Origin: Gammaproteobacteria bacterium
Lineage (GTDB): Bacteria; Pseudomonadota; Gammaproteobacteria; Steroidobacterales; UBA11654
Reading direction: 5' to 3'
NCBI GenBank assembly: GCA_029244925.1
Contig: JAQWQE010000068.1
Location: 1 to 35,807 of the forward strand
DNA: 35,807 nucleotides
The notes under the pieces are model-generated. The model ran no database searches. It had not been told where the DNA came from and saw only the letters and a list, made by a program, of their open reading frames with translations. Below, one piece after another: positions 16,603 through 25,155 of the stretch (position 1 is the stretch's first letter; every line of letters starts with the position of its first letter). The translations under genes and the position numbers were made by a program.

Positions 16603-17057
16603 CTATTGTACTTTTGCTTACTTAATCTTTCTTTGTCAAGCTTCCAATCACGCTCCTTAATAAGAGCTCTTTTATCTTGTTTTTTTCTACCTTTGGCTAA
16701 ACCAATTTGAATTTTTACATTACCTCTTTTCCAATATAAAGACAGTGGTATCAAGGTGTAACCTTTTTGTTGGATAAAATTAATAATTTTAGTTATTTCT
16801 TTTCTATTAAGTAATAACTTTCTTGTTCTTGTAACTTCATCTTCGTCTTTAATATTTGCATTTGCTAATGGAGAGAAGTGTGCCCCAATAAGATAAACTT
16901 CTTTTTTTCTTAGAATGGCATAACTTTCTTTAATATTTCCTCTATTGGCTCTCAAGCTTTTAACTTCCCACCCTTTGAGTACAATTCCTGCTTCAATCTT
17001 TTCTTCTATAAAAAAATCAAATAAAGCTTTTCTATTATCTGTAATTGTAGTTGCCAT
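16599..17057 (-). CDS. smpB: SsrA-binding protein SmpB
   Basis: SmpB binds the tRNA-like domain of tmRNA and delivers it to stalled ribosomes. The protein has 152 residues, the usual length (160 in E. coli). Typical stretches are EKIEAGIVLKGWEVKSLR near residues 19-36, NIKESYAILRKKEVYLIGAHFSPL in the middle, and the C-terminal tail DKRALIKERDWKLDKERL, which enters the decoding centre. It is co-directional with ssrA, which lies 1.1 kb downstream, with one secreted-protein gene between them. It is divergent from the sodium symporter gene; in related genomes ratA is the usual divergent neighbour. Confidence 0.97.
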   Translation of the reverse strand: MATTITDNRKALFDFFIEEKIEAGIVLKGWEVKSLRANRGNIKESYAILRKKEVYLIGAHFSPLANANIKDEDEVTRTRKLLLNRKEITKIINFIQQKGYTLIPLSLYWKRGNVKIQIGLAKGRKKQDKRALIKERDWKLDKERLSKQKYNR

Positions 17058-17099
17058 TATGTTTATTTTAATTATCCTTAAGCTACTGTTAATCTTCTA

Positions 17100-17105
17100 A
17101 TTATA
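17100..17105 (-). promoter_or_regulatory. Candidate -10 element of smpB
   Basis: A perfect TATAAT on the minus strand lies 43 bases upstream of the smpB ATG; the start would be near 17093. No good -35 is present at 16-18 bases, so support is limited. Confidence 0.25.
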
Positions 17106-17119
17106 TCCATTATTAATAA

Positions 17120-17182
17120 AGGAATAATAAAATCTCTAATATTCAAAGAAAATCTCTTCATGGCCATTGGTCTTCTAGGCTC
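17120..17182 (+). other. In-frame N-terminal extension of the symporter gene lacking a standard start codon
   Basis: Upstream of the first ATG (17183) the same frame stays open back to a TAA at 17117-17119. It encodes ...SLHGHWSSRL, which continues into MFILAVSGSAIGLGNIW. The W-[SA]-[ST]-R-L segment is a conserved start of TM1 in this family, so it is almost surely translated. The only start-like codons are ATC at 17132, 8 bases after AAGGA (17119-17123), and ATT at 17141. Confidence 0.6.
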
Positions 17183-18496
17183 ATGTTTATATTGGCTGTT
17201 AGTGGTTCCGCTATTGGCTTAGGAAATATCTGGAAGTTTCCGTATATTACAGGTGTAAACGGTGGAGGTGCATTTGTAATAATTTATCTTATATGCATCT
17301 TCTCAATTGGTTTACCCATCATGATTTCAGAAATTATGATTGGCAGAAAAGGCAAAAGAAACCCTATTACCTCAATGGAAATCCTAGGTATAGAAGAAAC
17401 TGGTAATGGTGTTTGGAAAATTGTCGGTTTTATTGGTTTAATGGCTGGATTCTTAATCTTATCATTTTACAGTGTAATTGCGGGTTGGACATTCCATTAT
17501 TTTCTCTTAACACTTCAAGGATTATTCATTGAAACTTCTGCTATGGAAGTGAAAACTGTCTTTAATCAATTGACTCAATCCATACCCAAACAATTAATAT
17601 ATCATTCATTTTTTATGATTCTTACAGTTTCTATTATTTCAAAAGGGGTTCGAAATGGCCTTGAGAAAGCAGTTTATTTTATGATGCCTGCTTTATTAAT
17701 TATAATGTGTATATTGCTCTATTATTCTATTACTCAAGGTAATTTCTCAGAAGGAGTATCTTTTTTATTCAAACCTGATTTCTCGATAATAACAGCTTCA
17801 ACTATACTGGTAGCAATGGGTCATGCTTTTTTTACATTGAGTTTAGGCATGGGTTGTGTAGTCATGTATGGAGCATATCTCCAAGACCATGAATCAATTT
17901 TTAAAACCTCTATAATTATTATTCTATGCGATACTTTTATAGCTTTGTTTGCAGGTTTGATTATATTTCCTATTGTATTTGCTAACAATCTGGATCCTGG
18001 AGCTGGACCAGGTTTGATTTTTCAAACTCTACCTTTAGCATTTGGTCAAATAAATGGTGGAATTCTATTTGGCGCTTTATTTTTTGCTTTAATCTCATTT
18101 GCTGCCTTAACTTCTGCAATAAGCCTATTAGAGCCTTCAGTTGTTTGGCTAATTGAAAAAAGACAAATAAGACGTTCAACTGCTGCCATTTTAATGGGAC
18201 TATTGATTTGGACTATGGGTTTATTTACGATTTTATCGTTTAATAATCTCTCCTCTTTTGTATTCTGGAAAGGTACAATATTTGATAATATTGACTTCTT
18301 AGCTAGCAATATCTTGTTACCAATAAGTGGATTACTCTTTACTGTTTTTGCTAGCTGGTTCATGAGTCATAAGTCATCTAAAAGAGAATTATCAGACACA
18401 ACTACACTTCAGTACAATATTTGGCGATTTCTAGCACGATACATAGCACCATTAGCTGTCATTATAATATTAATTAATTTTATTGGGGTTTTTTAG
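17183..18496 (+). CDS. Sodium-dependent transporter, neurotransmitter:sodium symporter (NSS/LeuT) family
   Basis: From the first ATG the protein has 437 residues with about 11-12 transmembrane segments. The unwound TM1 signature GSAIGLGNIWKFPY, which forms the two sodium sites and the substrate pocket in LeuT, is intact, as is NGGGAFVIIY after it. Bacterial members import amino acids or related compounds with Na+, fitting a marine organism. The true start is probably upstream (see the entry at 17120), because the conserved WSSRL that opens TM1 is encoded before this ATG. The gene sits between smpB and ratA, which are direct neighbours in many gammaproteobacteria, so it looks inserted. It ends three bases before ratA. 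Confidence 0.92.
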   Translation: MFILAVSGSAIGLGNIWKFPYITGVNGGGAFVIIYLICIFSIGLPIMISEIMIGRKGKRNPITSMEILGIEETGNGVWKIVGFIGLMAGFLILSFYSVIAGWTFHYFLLTLQGLFIETSAMEVKTVFNQLTQSIPKQLIYHSFFMILTVSIISKGVRNGLEKAVYFMMPALLIIMCILLYYSITQGNFSEGVSFLFKPDFSIITASTILVAMGHAFFTLSLGMGCVVMYGAYLQDHESIFKTSIIIILCDTFIALFAGLIIFPIVFANNLDPGAGPGLIFQTLPLAFGQINGGILFGALFFALISFAALTSAISLLEPSVVWLIEKRQIRRSTAAILMGLLIWTMGLFTILSFNNLSSFVFWKGTIFDNIDFLASNILLPISGLLFTVFASWFMSHKSSKRELSDTTTLQYNIWRFLARYIAPLAVIIILINFIGVF

Positions 18497-18499
18497 GGT

Positions 18500-18934
18500 T
18501 TGGAATATTTTGAAAAGATAATAAATATTGAAGAACCAGTTGAGAATATCTACAGCATTATTGTCAATATAAATCATTACCCTGATTTCTTACCTTACTG
18601 CGATTCAACTACTATTCTATCAACAACAAAAGATGCTATAACAGCAAAAATAGATTTCAACTTCTATAGTTATAAAGTATCAATTACAACTGAAAATAAA
18701 AATATTCAAAATGAGAGAATTGAAATGACACTAATGGATGGACCATTTGATTCTTTTAATGCAATTTGGGTATTTAGTAAAAATTCACCACACTCAACCA
18801 GTATTAAGTATTCAATGGATTATGCAGTTTCAAATCCTATCATTGCAATGCTTATAAGAAAAAATAGGAATGTTTTTATTGATAATTTTATAGCAGCTTT
18901 TAAAAAACAGATTAAAAAGAAAGCAGCTAGCTAG
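18500..18934 (+). CDS. ratA: RatA-like START/SRPBCC (coenzyme Q-binding) protein
   Basis: This 144-residue protein opens EYFEKIINIEEPVENIYSII and then NINHYPDFLPYC, the conserved start of the RatA/Coq10 branch of the START-domain superfamily. RatA was described in E. coli as inhibiting 70S assembly; Coq10-like proteins bind ubiquinone, and which applies here is unknown. The start is TTG (18500), three bases after the symporter stop; no alternative ATG fits the family N-terminus. The usual partner ratB is missing. It overlaps the convergent bamE by 8 bases. Position near smpB and bamE supports the name. Confidence 0.88.
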   Translation: MEYFEKIINIEEPVENIYSIIVNINHYPDFLPYCDSTTILSTTKDAITAKIDFNFYSYKVSITTENKNIQNERIEMTLMDGPFDSFNAIWVFSKNSPHSTSIKYSMDYAVSNPIIAMLIRKNRNVFIDNFIAAFKKQIKKKAAS

Positions 18935-19250
18935 TATCTGTCAGGACATCTTTTTCTATTGATGTAACTATTCCATCCATAAAATTTATTATTAGCCAGT
19001 AACGCTGGCTGTCTTCGTTATCATCTGCATTCATTCGAGGTTGATATAAATAAATATAATCCCATCTTTCAGATTCGTAAGGAGTTCCTACAACTGGCCC
19101 TCCAAGTAAATATCTAATTTGGCTTTTTGTCATTCCAATCTCAATACGATCAAGATTTTCTAAATTTAATAGATTTCCTTGTTGTAGTTCTGGTCTATAC
19201 ACACAAGAGACGTTTAAAATGACTACAACTAACAACAGCAATGCTTTCAT
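18927..19250 (-). CDS. bamE: Outer membrane assembly lipoprotein BamE
   Basis: BamE (SmpA/OmlA) is a small lipoprotein of the BAM complex that folds outer-membrane proteins. I choose the ATG at 19250, giving 107 residues, because the signal then starts MKALLLLVVV and AAGGA lies 11 bases upstream; an ATG at 19262 would add four residues. The lipidated Cys is residue 16, in LNVSC, with an atypical Asn at -3. The mature part has the family motif IEIGMTKSQIRYLLGGPVVGTP, then W-x-Y-x-Y. It follows nadK on the same strand closely. recN, often near bamE, is absent. Confidence 0.93.
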   Translation of the reverse strand: MKALLLLVVVILNVSCVYRPELQQGNLLNLENLDRIEIGMTKSQIRYLLGGPVVGTPYESERWDYIYLYQPRMNADDNEDSQRYWLIINFMDGIVTSIEKDVLTDTS

Positions 19251-19269
19251 ATTCTGATACATCCTTTAT

Positions 19270-20157
19270 TTAATTCTTTTTTTTATTAGAACCCCATAAC
19301 AACTTAGATCTTAGCACATCAAAATAATCATAATCCTCTGGATGAATAAGCTTTATTGGGGTTTTTGTAGCATTAATTATAATTGTTTCACCTTGCTTAA
19401 TCTCATAACTAGAGTCTCCGTCTAATGCAATTTCTGCAATTTCACCAGTGTTTAGTATGGGTTCAATTAAGATCTCTGAATTTGATGGTATAACCATAGG
19501 TCTATCATTAAGAGAATGAGGACAAATTGGCACTAATATAAATGCTTCAACATCAGGTTTTAGTATTGGACCTCCACAACTTAAGGAATATGCAGTGGAG
19601 CCTGTAGGAGTAGAGACAATAAAACCGTCACCTTCATGTTGATTAATGTAGTTACCATCAATAGAAGTAGTGACTTTCATCATACGACCAGTTTCTTTTC
19701 TCCTTATAGCTACATCATTGAGAGCGATGCCTATAGAGTTTTTGATACCATCTTTATTAATTATAGTTTCAATAAGCAGTCTATCTTCAGTTATAAATTT
19801 ACCTGATATCAAGTTATTTATAGTTTTATTTGCAGCCGAGGGATTGATATCAGTTAAAAAACCTAGCCTTCCTTTATTAATGCCAGTGACTGGAATTTGG
19901 TGCTGGTGTGAAAGTTTAGCAGACTTAAGCATTGTTCCATCTCCACCTATAGAGATTATTAGGTCGCATTGATGTATTTCTGATTCATTAATAACTTTTA
20001 TCAGATCTATTTCAGTAATATTATTAGAATAAGAGGAATCAAATATTTTAACAGATACATCATGACTGAAATTCTTTTGAAGAATAACTTTTAAGCTATC
20101 AACTGAATTTTGATCGCCAGTATTGAGTACGAAAAGAATATTTTTAAAGCTTGGCAT
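19270..20157 (-). CDS. nadK: NAD kinase
   Basis: NadK phosphorylates NAD to NADP using ATP. The protein has 295 residues, about normal (292 in E. coli). The GGDGTM motif is at residues 71-76. The NAD-binding segment NKGRLGFLTD follows near 95-104, and the long glycine-rich signature DGFIVSTPTGSTAYSLSCGGP is intact. It is divergent from hrcA with about 80 bases between the starts. bamE begins 7-19 bases downstream, so they are probably one transcript. In E. coli nadK is next to grpE and recN, and here it keeps the chaperone-side position. Confidence 0.96.
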   Translation of the reverse strand: MPSFKNILFVLNTGDQNSVDSLKVILQKNFSHDVSVKIFDSSYSNNITEIDLIKVINESEIHQCDLIISIGGDGTMLKSAKLSHQHQIPVTGINKGRLGFLTDINPSAANKTINNLISGKFITEDRLLIETIINKDGIKNSIGIALNDVAIRRKETGRMMKVTTSIDGNYINQHEGDGFIVSTPTGSTAYSLSCGGPILKPDVEAFILVPICPHSLNDRPMVIPSNSEILIEPILNTGEIAEIALDGDSSYEIKQGETIIINATKTPIKLIHPEDYDYFDVLRSKLLWGSNKKKN

Positions 20158-20168
20158 TAATATTGTTC

Positions 20169-20200
20169 TTGACTAGTTATTATTAATTGGAAATGATAAC
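20169..20200 (+). promoter_or_regulatory. Candidate hrcA promoter with overlapping imperfect dyad
   Basis: TTGACT (20169-20174, 5/6) and AATGAT (20192-20197, 4/6) are 17 bases apart, so transcription would start near 20204. An imperfect inverted repeat, GTTATTA (20176-20182) and TGATAAC (20194-20200), with one mismatch, spans the spacer and -10. It is not CIRCE. Its being an HrcA site is only a guess. Confidence 0.3.
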
Positions 20201-20237
20201 AAATTATTATGATCTAAGTTTAGGACTATTATTTTAC

Positions 20238-21281
20238 ATGGATAATGAAGATAACAAAATACCATCAGGAAGAGCTAAGGATATCTTATCAGTCATTATT
20301 AATAAGTACATAGCTGAAGGAATACCAATTGGGTCTAAAAACCTATCCATGTCTGATCAAATAGATTTAAGTCCAGCATCCATCAGAAATGTGATGTCGG
20401 ATCTAGAAAACTTAGGTTTTATAGCTTCTCCTCATACTTCAGCTGGAAGAATACCAACATCCAAAGGCTATCGTTTCTTTATAGATAGTTTGCTTCAACT
20501 TCAACCAGTCAATGATAGGGAAGTTGAATCCATTAAAGAAAAAGTAATCAATAAAGAATCAAACAGCAGAGAATTAGCTAAAAATATATCATTAACATTA
20601 TCTACTATCACCCAATTAGCAGGAATTGTGACGGTACCCAAACAAAATGTATCCAGATTAAAGGAATTAGATTTTATACCTTTATCAGAAAACAGAATAC
20701 TCGCCATATTGGTCATAAATGATTCAGAAGTTGAAAATAGAATTCTGCAAATGAAGAGAGGGTACACTCGTGATGAATTGAGACTCACTTCTAATTATAT
20801 TAATCAAAATTACATAGGAAGAAGCTTCAATTACATTAAAAATGATTTACTAAAACAGTTAAAAAGAACAAAAGAATTAGCTAATTCTTTAATGAACGAC
20901 ATAGTTAACATTGCTGAAGAAGTTTCAGATGAAAGCAGTTCAGATGAGTACATACTTAGCGGTGAAAATAAATTACTAGACTTTGATAAACCATCAAACA
21001 TAAAAGAACTCAAATCTTTATTTGATGCTTTTAATGAAAAACAAGAAATACTTCATCTTTTAGATAAAAGTATGACTACAAGTAATATACAAATTTTTAT
21101 TGGAGAAGAATCTGGCTATAAAATGTTTAATAACTGTAGCTTGATAACTTCTCCATACACAACTGAGGACGGAGCTATAGGAGTTCTTGGTGTCATAGGT
21201 CCAACTAGAATTGCCTATCAAAAAGTTATACCTATTGTTGATATTACTGCAAAAATATTAAACCAATCATTGAAATCATAA
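20238..21281 (+). CDS. hrcA: Heat-inducible transcription repressor HrcA
   Basis: HrcA represses class I heat-shock operons by binding CIRCE and is folded by GroEL. I start at the ATG at 20238, giving 347 residues (the family is about 340-350). The earlier TTG at 20187 and ATG at 20193 would lie over the candidate promoter. None of these starts has a clear Shine-Dalgarno. The winged-helix domain is clear: RAKDILSVIINKYIAEGIPIGSKNLS, then LSPASIRNVMSDLENLGF and PHTSAGRIPTSKGYRFF. The C-terminal domain ends with an intact TEDGAIGVLGVIGPTRIAY. HrcA ahead of grpE-dnaK-dnaJ is known in some but not all gammaproteobacteria. No CIRCE was found in this window. Confidence 0.93.
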   Translation: MDNEDNKIPSGRAKDILSVIINKYIAEGIPIGSKNLSMSDQIDLSPASIRNVMSDLENLGFIASPHTSAGRIPTSKGYRFFIDSLLQLQPVNDREVESIKEKVINKESNSRELAKNISLTLSTITQLAGIVTVPKQNVSRLKELDFIPLSENRILAILVINDSEVENRILQMKRGYTRDELRLTSNYINQNYIGRSFNYIKNDLLKQLKRTKELANSLMNDIVNIAEEVSDESSSDEYILSGENKLLDFDKPSNIKELKSLFDAFNEKQEILHLLDKSMTTSNIQIFIGEESGYKMFNNCSLITSPYTTEDGAIGVLGVIGPTRIAYQKVIPIVDITAKILNQSLKS

Positions 21282-21297
21282 AATTCAACCTTATAAA
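21270..21297 (+). promoter_or_regulatory. Candidate promoter of grpE overlapping the end of hrcA
   Basis: TTGAAA (21270-21275) and TATAAA (21292-21297), each 5/6 of the sigma-70 consensus, have a 16-base spacer. Transcription would start close to 21303, just before the grpE Shine-Dalgarno GAGGA. This would let grpE be expressed apart from hrcA. Confidence 0.35.
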
Positions 21298-21314
21298 GTA
21301 TATGAGGAAATATT

Positions 21315-21890
21315 ATGAATGAAGAAATCAAAGAAGAACTATTCAATAAAGCTGATGAAACTATCGACCCAATAACAGATAAAAACAATGAAGAAATCAT
21401 AGATGAAACACTAGAACAAAATATTGATCCCTTATTATTAGCTCAAACAGAAGCTAAAGAAAATTGGGATAAAGTTCTAAGATTGCAGGCTGAAATTGAC
21501 AACCTCAGAAAACGCACTTTCAAAGATATTGAAAATGCAAGTAGAGGTTCTATAGAAAGAGTTATACAAGAAATCCTTCCTGTTATAGATAGTTTTGAGT
21601 TAGGTCTAAAAGTAGACACAACAACTAAAGAAGGTGTGGAAACATTTATAGAAGGTCAATCTTCAACATTTAAAATCCTAAAGAGTATTTTGGAAAAGCT
21701 TTCAATAGAGACCATCAACCCAAAAGGCATGCAATATGACGCATCCTTTCATGAAGTTATAACAATGGCGGAAGACAAGAATATAAAGCCAGGTTATATT
21801 ATTGAAGTTATTCAAAAAGGCTATAGGTTACAACAGCGATTACTTAGACCGGCAAGAGTTATAGTCAGTTCTGATAATGAAAATAAATAA
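21315..21890 (+). CDS. grpE: Nucleotide exchange factor GrpE
   Basis: GrpE releases ADP from DnaK. The 191-residue protein has the expected layout: an acidic disordered N-terminus to about residue 45, a long coiled-coil (AKENWDKVLRLQAEIDNLRKRT near 53-74), and a C-terminal beta domain with PKGMQYDASFHEVI and QKGYRLQQRLLRPARVIVS. A good Shine-Dalgarno (GAGGA, spacing about 7) precedes the ATG. It lies 33 bases after hrcA and 70 bases before dnaK, co-directional with both. Confidence 0.97.
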   Translation: MNEEIKEELFNKADETIDPITDKNNEEIIDETLEQNIDPLLLAQTEAKENWDKVLRLQAEIDNLRKRTFKDIENASRGSIERVIQEILPVIDSFELGLKVDTTTKEGVETFIEGQSSTFKILKSILEKLSIETINPKGMQYDASFHEVITMAEDKNIKPGYIIEVIQKGYRLQQRLLRPARVIVSSDNENK

Positions 21891-21899
21891 TAACTTAGC

Positions 21900-21925
21900 C
21901 TTGAAAAAATATTACTCGTTCATAT
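21900..21925 (+). promoter_or_regulatory. Sigma-32-like heat-shock promoter upstream of dnaK
   Basis: CTTGAAA at 21900-21906 is a perfect sigma-32 -35 element. Twelve bases later TTCATAT (21919-21925) matches CCCATnT at four of six fixed positions. Transcription would begin about 21933, before the dnaK Shine-Dalgarno (GGAG). It suggests RpoH control of dnaK-dnaJ in addition to any HrcA control. Confidence 0.5.
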
Positions 21926-21960
21926 AAAGAGATTAACTAAAAACTTTTTTGGAGTAAACA

Positions 21961-23880
21961 ATGTCTAGAGTTATAGGAATAGATTTAGGAACAACAAATT
22001 CATGTGTTGCCATAATGGATGGGGATCAAGCAAAAGTAATTGAAAACAGCGAAGGCGACAGAACAACACCTTCCATAGTTGCATACACCAATGAAGATGA
22101 TAGATCTTTAGTAGGACAATCAGCAAAAAGACAAGCTGTTAGCAATCCAGAAAACACATTATTTGCTATCAAACGACTTATTGGTCGGAAATTTAACGAT
22201 AACTTAGTAAAAAAAGATATGGATAAAGTTCCATATAAAATCATAAAAGCTAAGAACGGAGATGCTTGGGTTACAGCTAGTAACAAAGAATTATCACCAC
22301 CAGCAATCTCAGCAGAAGTTTTAAGAAAAATGAAAGAAACAGCTGAAAGTTATCTAGGAGAAACTATAACTGAAGCAGTAGTGACAGTACCCGCATATTT
22401 CAATGACTCTCAAAGACAGGCAACTAAAGATGCAGGTAAAATTGCAGGATTAGATGTTAAAAGAATTATCAATGAACCTACAGCAGCAGCTTTAGCTTAT
22501 GGTCTTGATAAAAAGAGAGGCGATAGAAAAATTGCTGTCTATGATCTTGGTGGAGGTACATTTGATGTTTCAATTATAGAAATAGCTGATGTCGATGGTG
22601 AAAATCAATTTGAAGTATTAGCTACGAATGGAGATACATTTCTTGGTGGCGAAGACTTTGACCGAAGAATTATGGAACACTTGTTATCAGAGTTTACTAA
22701 ACAAACAGGCATGGATATTAAAAATGATCCACAAGCTGTTCAACGGCTGAAAGAAGCAGCTGAGAAAGCAAAAATTGAATTGTCTAATCAAGCACAAACA
22801 GATATTAATCTACCATACTTGACTGCTGATTCATCGGGTCCTAAACATTTAAATATGACTTTAACCAGAGCCAAGCTTGAATCTCTTGTCGAGGATTTAG
22901 TAGTTCAAACAATTGAGCCTTGTAAAACAGCTTTGAAGGATGCTGGATTGAAAGTTTCTGATATCAATGATGTTATTCTTGTTGGAGGTCAAACAAGGAT
23001 GCCTAAAGTCCAAGATGAAGTGAAATCATTTTTTGGCCAAGAACCAAGAAAAGATGTTAATCCAGATGAAGCTGTTGCTATTGGTGCTGGAATACAAGGA
23101 GGTGTTCTTTCAGGCGATGTTAAAGATGTTTTACTTCTCGATGTAACTCCACTGTCACTGGGAATTGAAACATTGGGTGGTGTTACAACAAAACTCATCG
23201 AAAAGAATACTACAATCCCAACAAAAGCAGACCAGGTTTTCTCCACAGCTGAGGACAATCAAACTGCGGTAACGATCCATGTACTTCAAGGAGAAAGAGA
23301 AAGAGCTCAAGACAATAAGTCATTGGGTAGGTTTGATCTAACAGATATTCCAGCTAAACCTAGAGGATTGCCACAGATTGAAGTTATTTTTGATATTGAT
23401 GCGAATGGAATAATTAATGTTTCTGCTAAAGATAAAGAAACAGGAAAAGAACAAAAAATTGTCATACAAGCATCCAGTGGTCTTTCTGACGAAGAAATTG
23501 AACAAATGATCTCAGAAGCAGAATCAAACGCTGAAGAAGATAAAAAATTTAGAGAGACTGTTGATATTAAAAATCAAGGTGACCAACTAGTGCATGCAAC
23601 TGAAAAAACACTTGAAGAGTTAGGTGAAAAAGTTGAGGCAGAAGAAAGAGCTAATATTGAATCAGCTATAGCTGAATTAAAAGACGCGCTCAAAGAAGAA
23701 GATAAAGATACTATTGAGGCTAAAATAAAAACATTAAGTGAGGCATCTGTTGGCATGGCACAAAAAGCTTTTGAAGAAGCACAGACTAAAGCCAATGATG
23801 ATAATGCTACATCTGATGATAAAGGAGTAGAAGACGTAGTTGATGCAGAATATGAAGAAGTAAAAGAAGAAGAAAAATAA
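21961..23880 (+). CDS. dnaK: Chaperone protein DnaK (Hsp70)
   Basis: DnaK is the ATP-dependent Hsp70 that binds unfolded segments with DnaJ and GrpE. The protein has 639 residues (638 in E. coli). The N-terminus reads [13 protein letters not shown], followed by the ATPase motifs [29 protein letters not shown] and [11 protein letters not shown]. The linker [15 protein letters not shown] and the substrate domain with [19 protein letters not shown] follow. The C-terminal lid ends in an acidic [12 protein letters not shown], the interaction tail of the family. It lacks the 23-residue insertion deletion seen in Gram-positive DnaK, in line with a proteobacterium. A sigma-32-like promoter precedes it. 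Confidence 0.99.
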   Translation: MSRVIGIDLGTTNSCVAIMDGDQAKVIENSEGDRTTPSIVAYTNEDDRSLVGQSAKRQAVSNPENTLFAIKRLIGRKFNDNLVKKDMDKVPYKIIKAKNGDAWVTASNKELSPPAISAEVLRKMKETAESYLGETITEAVVTVPAYFNDSQRQATKDAGKIAGLDVKRIINEPTAAALAYGLDKKRGDRKIAVYDLGGGTFDVSIIEIADVDGENQFEVLATNGDTFLGGEDFDRRIMEHLLSEFTKQTGMDIKNDPQAVQRLKEAAEKAKIELSNQAQTDINLPYLTADSSGPKHLNMTLTRAKLESLVEDLVVQTIEPCKTALKDAGLKVSDINDVILVGGQTRMPKVQDEVKSFFGQEPRKDVNPDEAVAIGAGIQGGVLSGDVKDVLLLDVTPLSLGIETLGGVTTKLIEKNTTIPTKADQVFSTAEDNQTAVTIHVLQGERERAQDNKSLGRFDLTDIPAKPRGLPQIEVIFDIDANGIINVSAKDKETGKEQKIVIQASSGLSDEEIEQMISEAESNAEEDKKFRETVDIKNQGDQLVHATEKTLEELGEKVEAEERANIESAIAELKDALKEEDKDTIEAKIKTLSEASVGMAQKAFEEAQTKANDDNATSDDKGVEDVVDAEYEEVKEEEK

Positions 23881-23909
23881 CTATAATTAATTCTACATAT
23901 TAAATTACT

Positions 23910-23935
23910 ATAGGGTGGGTAATAACTTGCCCTAT
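23910..23935 (+). other. Stem-loop in the dnaK-dnaJ intercistronic gap
   Basis: ATAGGGTGGG (23910-23919) can pair with CTTGCCCTAT (23926-23935) over 10 pairs, three of them G-U, around a six-base loop. No T-run follows, so it is not an intrinsic terminator. It may be a processing or mRNA-stability element that sets DnaK:DnaJ ratios. Confidence 0.45.
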
Positions 23936-23954
23936 CTATATTTGGACGTTTTAA

Positions 23955-25091
23955 ATGAGCAAACCTGATTATTATCAAACTTTGGGAATTGAAAAAAACT
24001 CAAGCGAATCAGAGATAAAGAAAGCTTATCGAAAAAAAGCAATGAAATATCATCCAGATCGCAACCCAGATGATAAAACCTCTGAAAACAAGTTCAAACA
24101 AGCCAAAGAAGCTTATGAGATTTTATCAGACCCTCAAACAAGAAATACATATGATCAATTTGGTCATGCTGGTATCAACTCTCAAGGAGGTATGGGAGGA
24201 GGTTTTAACTCAGGCGACTCTTTTAATGACGTATTTGGTGACATGTTTGGAGATATATTTGGAGGTAGAAGAGGAGGCAGTCAACAAAATCAATCTCAAA
24301 GAGGGTCAGATTTAAGATATGAGCTTACTTTGGATCTTGAGCAAGCGGTATTTGGCGATAAAGTTAGTATAAATATACCATCACTGAGCACATGTGAACC
24401 TTGCAATGGAAGTGGAGCAAAACCAGGAACATCCCCAACAACATGTCAGCAATGTGATGGAAGAGGAAATGTTAGGGTACAACAAGGATTTTTCACGCTC
24501 CAACAAACCTGCCCACAATGCAGAGGAGCTGGTCAAACAATAAACGACCCTTGTCAAAGTTGTTCAGGTCAAGGAAGAATTCAAAAACAAAGAACCATAT
24601 CGATTAAAATACCAGCAGGTGTAGATCAAAGCGATAGAGTTAGACTATCCAATGAAGGAGAAGCAGGAATTAGAGGTGGTTCATCTGGAGACTTGTTTGT
24701 AGATATCACTATCAGAGAACACCAAATCTTTCAAAGAGAAGGGAGTAATCTTTTCTGTGAAGTACCTACTAGATTTTCTACCGCAGTTCTAGGTGGAGTT
24801 TTGAAAGTACCCACAATAGATGGTGCTGTAAATCTAACAATTCCGGAAGAAACTCAATCTGGTAAAGTATTTAGACTTAAAGGAAAAGGCATTAAATCTT
24901 ACCGTGATAGAAGCATTGGTGACCTGTACTGTACTGTGCAAATTGAAACACCAGTTAGTTTGAATAAAAAACAAAAAGAACTATTGGAGGAATTTGAACA
25001 TTCACTCAACTCAAGTTCTAAAGAGCATCGGCCTCACAGAGACAATTGGAAGGCCAGTGTGAAAAGTTTCTTTGATAAGATAGGTATTTAA
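23955..25091 (+). CDS. dnaJ: Chaperone protein DnaJ (Hsp40, type I)
   Basis: DnaJ delivers substrates to DnaK and stimulates its ATPase. The protein has 378 residues (376 in E. coli). The J domain carries HPD at 33-35, the Gly/Phe-rich linker runs from about 72 to 115 ([19 protein letters not shown]), and four zinc-binding CxxCxGxG repeats follow: [24 protein letters not shown] and CQSCSGQG. C-terminal substrate-binding domains follow. It lies 74 bases after dnaK with a stem-loop between, and no separate promoter is evident. Confidence 0.98.
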   Translation: MSKPDYYQTLGIEKNSSESEIKKAYRKKAMKYHPDRNPDDKTSENKFKQAKEAYEILSDPQTRNTYDQFGHAGINSQGGMGGGFNSGDSFNDVFGDMFGDIFGGRRGGSQQNQSQRGSDLRYELTLDLEQAVFGDKVSINIPSLSTCEPCNGSGAKPGTSPTTCQQCDGRGNVRVQQGFFTLQQTCPQCRGAGQTINDPCQSCSGQGRIQKQRTISIKIPAGVDQSDRVRLSNEGEAGIRGGSSGDLFVDITIREHQIFQREGSNLFCEVPTRFSTAVLGGVLKVPTIDGAVNLTIPEETQSGKVFRLKGKGIKSYRDRSIGDLYCTVQIETPVSLNKKQKELLEEFEHSLNSSSKEHRPHRDNWKASVKSFFDKIGI

Positions 25092-25155
25092 CAACTTATT
25101 CATAATCACATTAAAATATACCTTTACAATTGATTAAAGAAAAAAAGTTTTTAAT

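Noticed and set aside
20187-20237. Longer hrcA forms starting at TTG 20187 or ATG 20193
   Set aside because: They add residues not expected at the HrcA N-terminus and overlap a plausible promoter; the ATG at 20238 gives the usual family length. The choice is not certain because no start has a Shine-Dalgarno.
21891-21960. Possible CIRCE half-site (TTAGCC ... GAG ... CTAA) upstream of dnaK
   Set aside because: The arms do not match TTAGCACTC/GAGTGCTAA and the spacing is not nine bases.
22989-23258. Antisense open frames inside dnaK (also 22026-22286 and 23574-23978)
   Set aside because: They are Ser/Pro-rich shadows of a strongly conserved gene on the plus strand.
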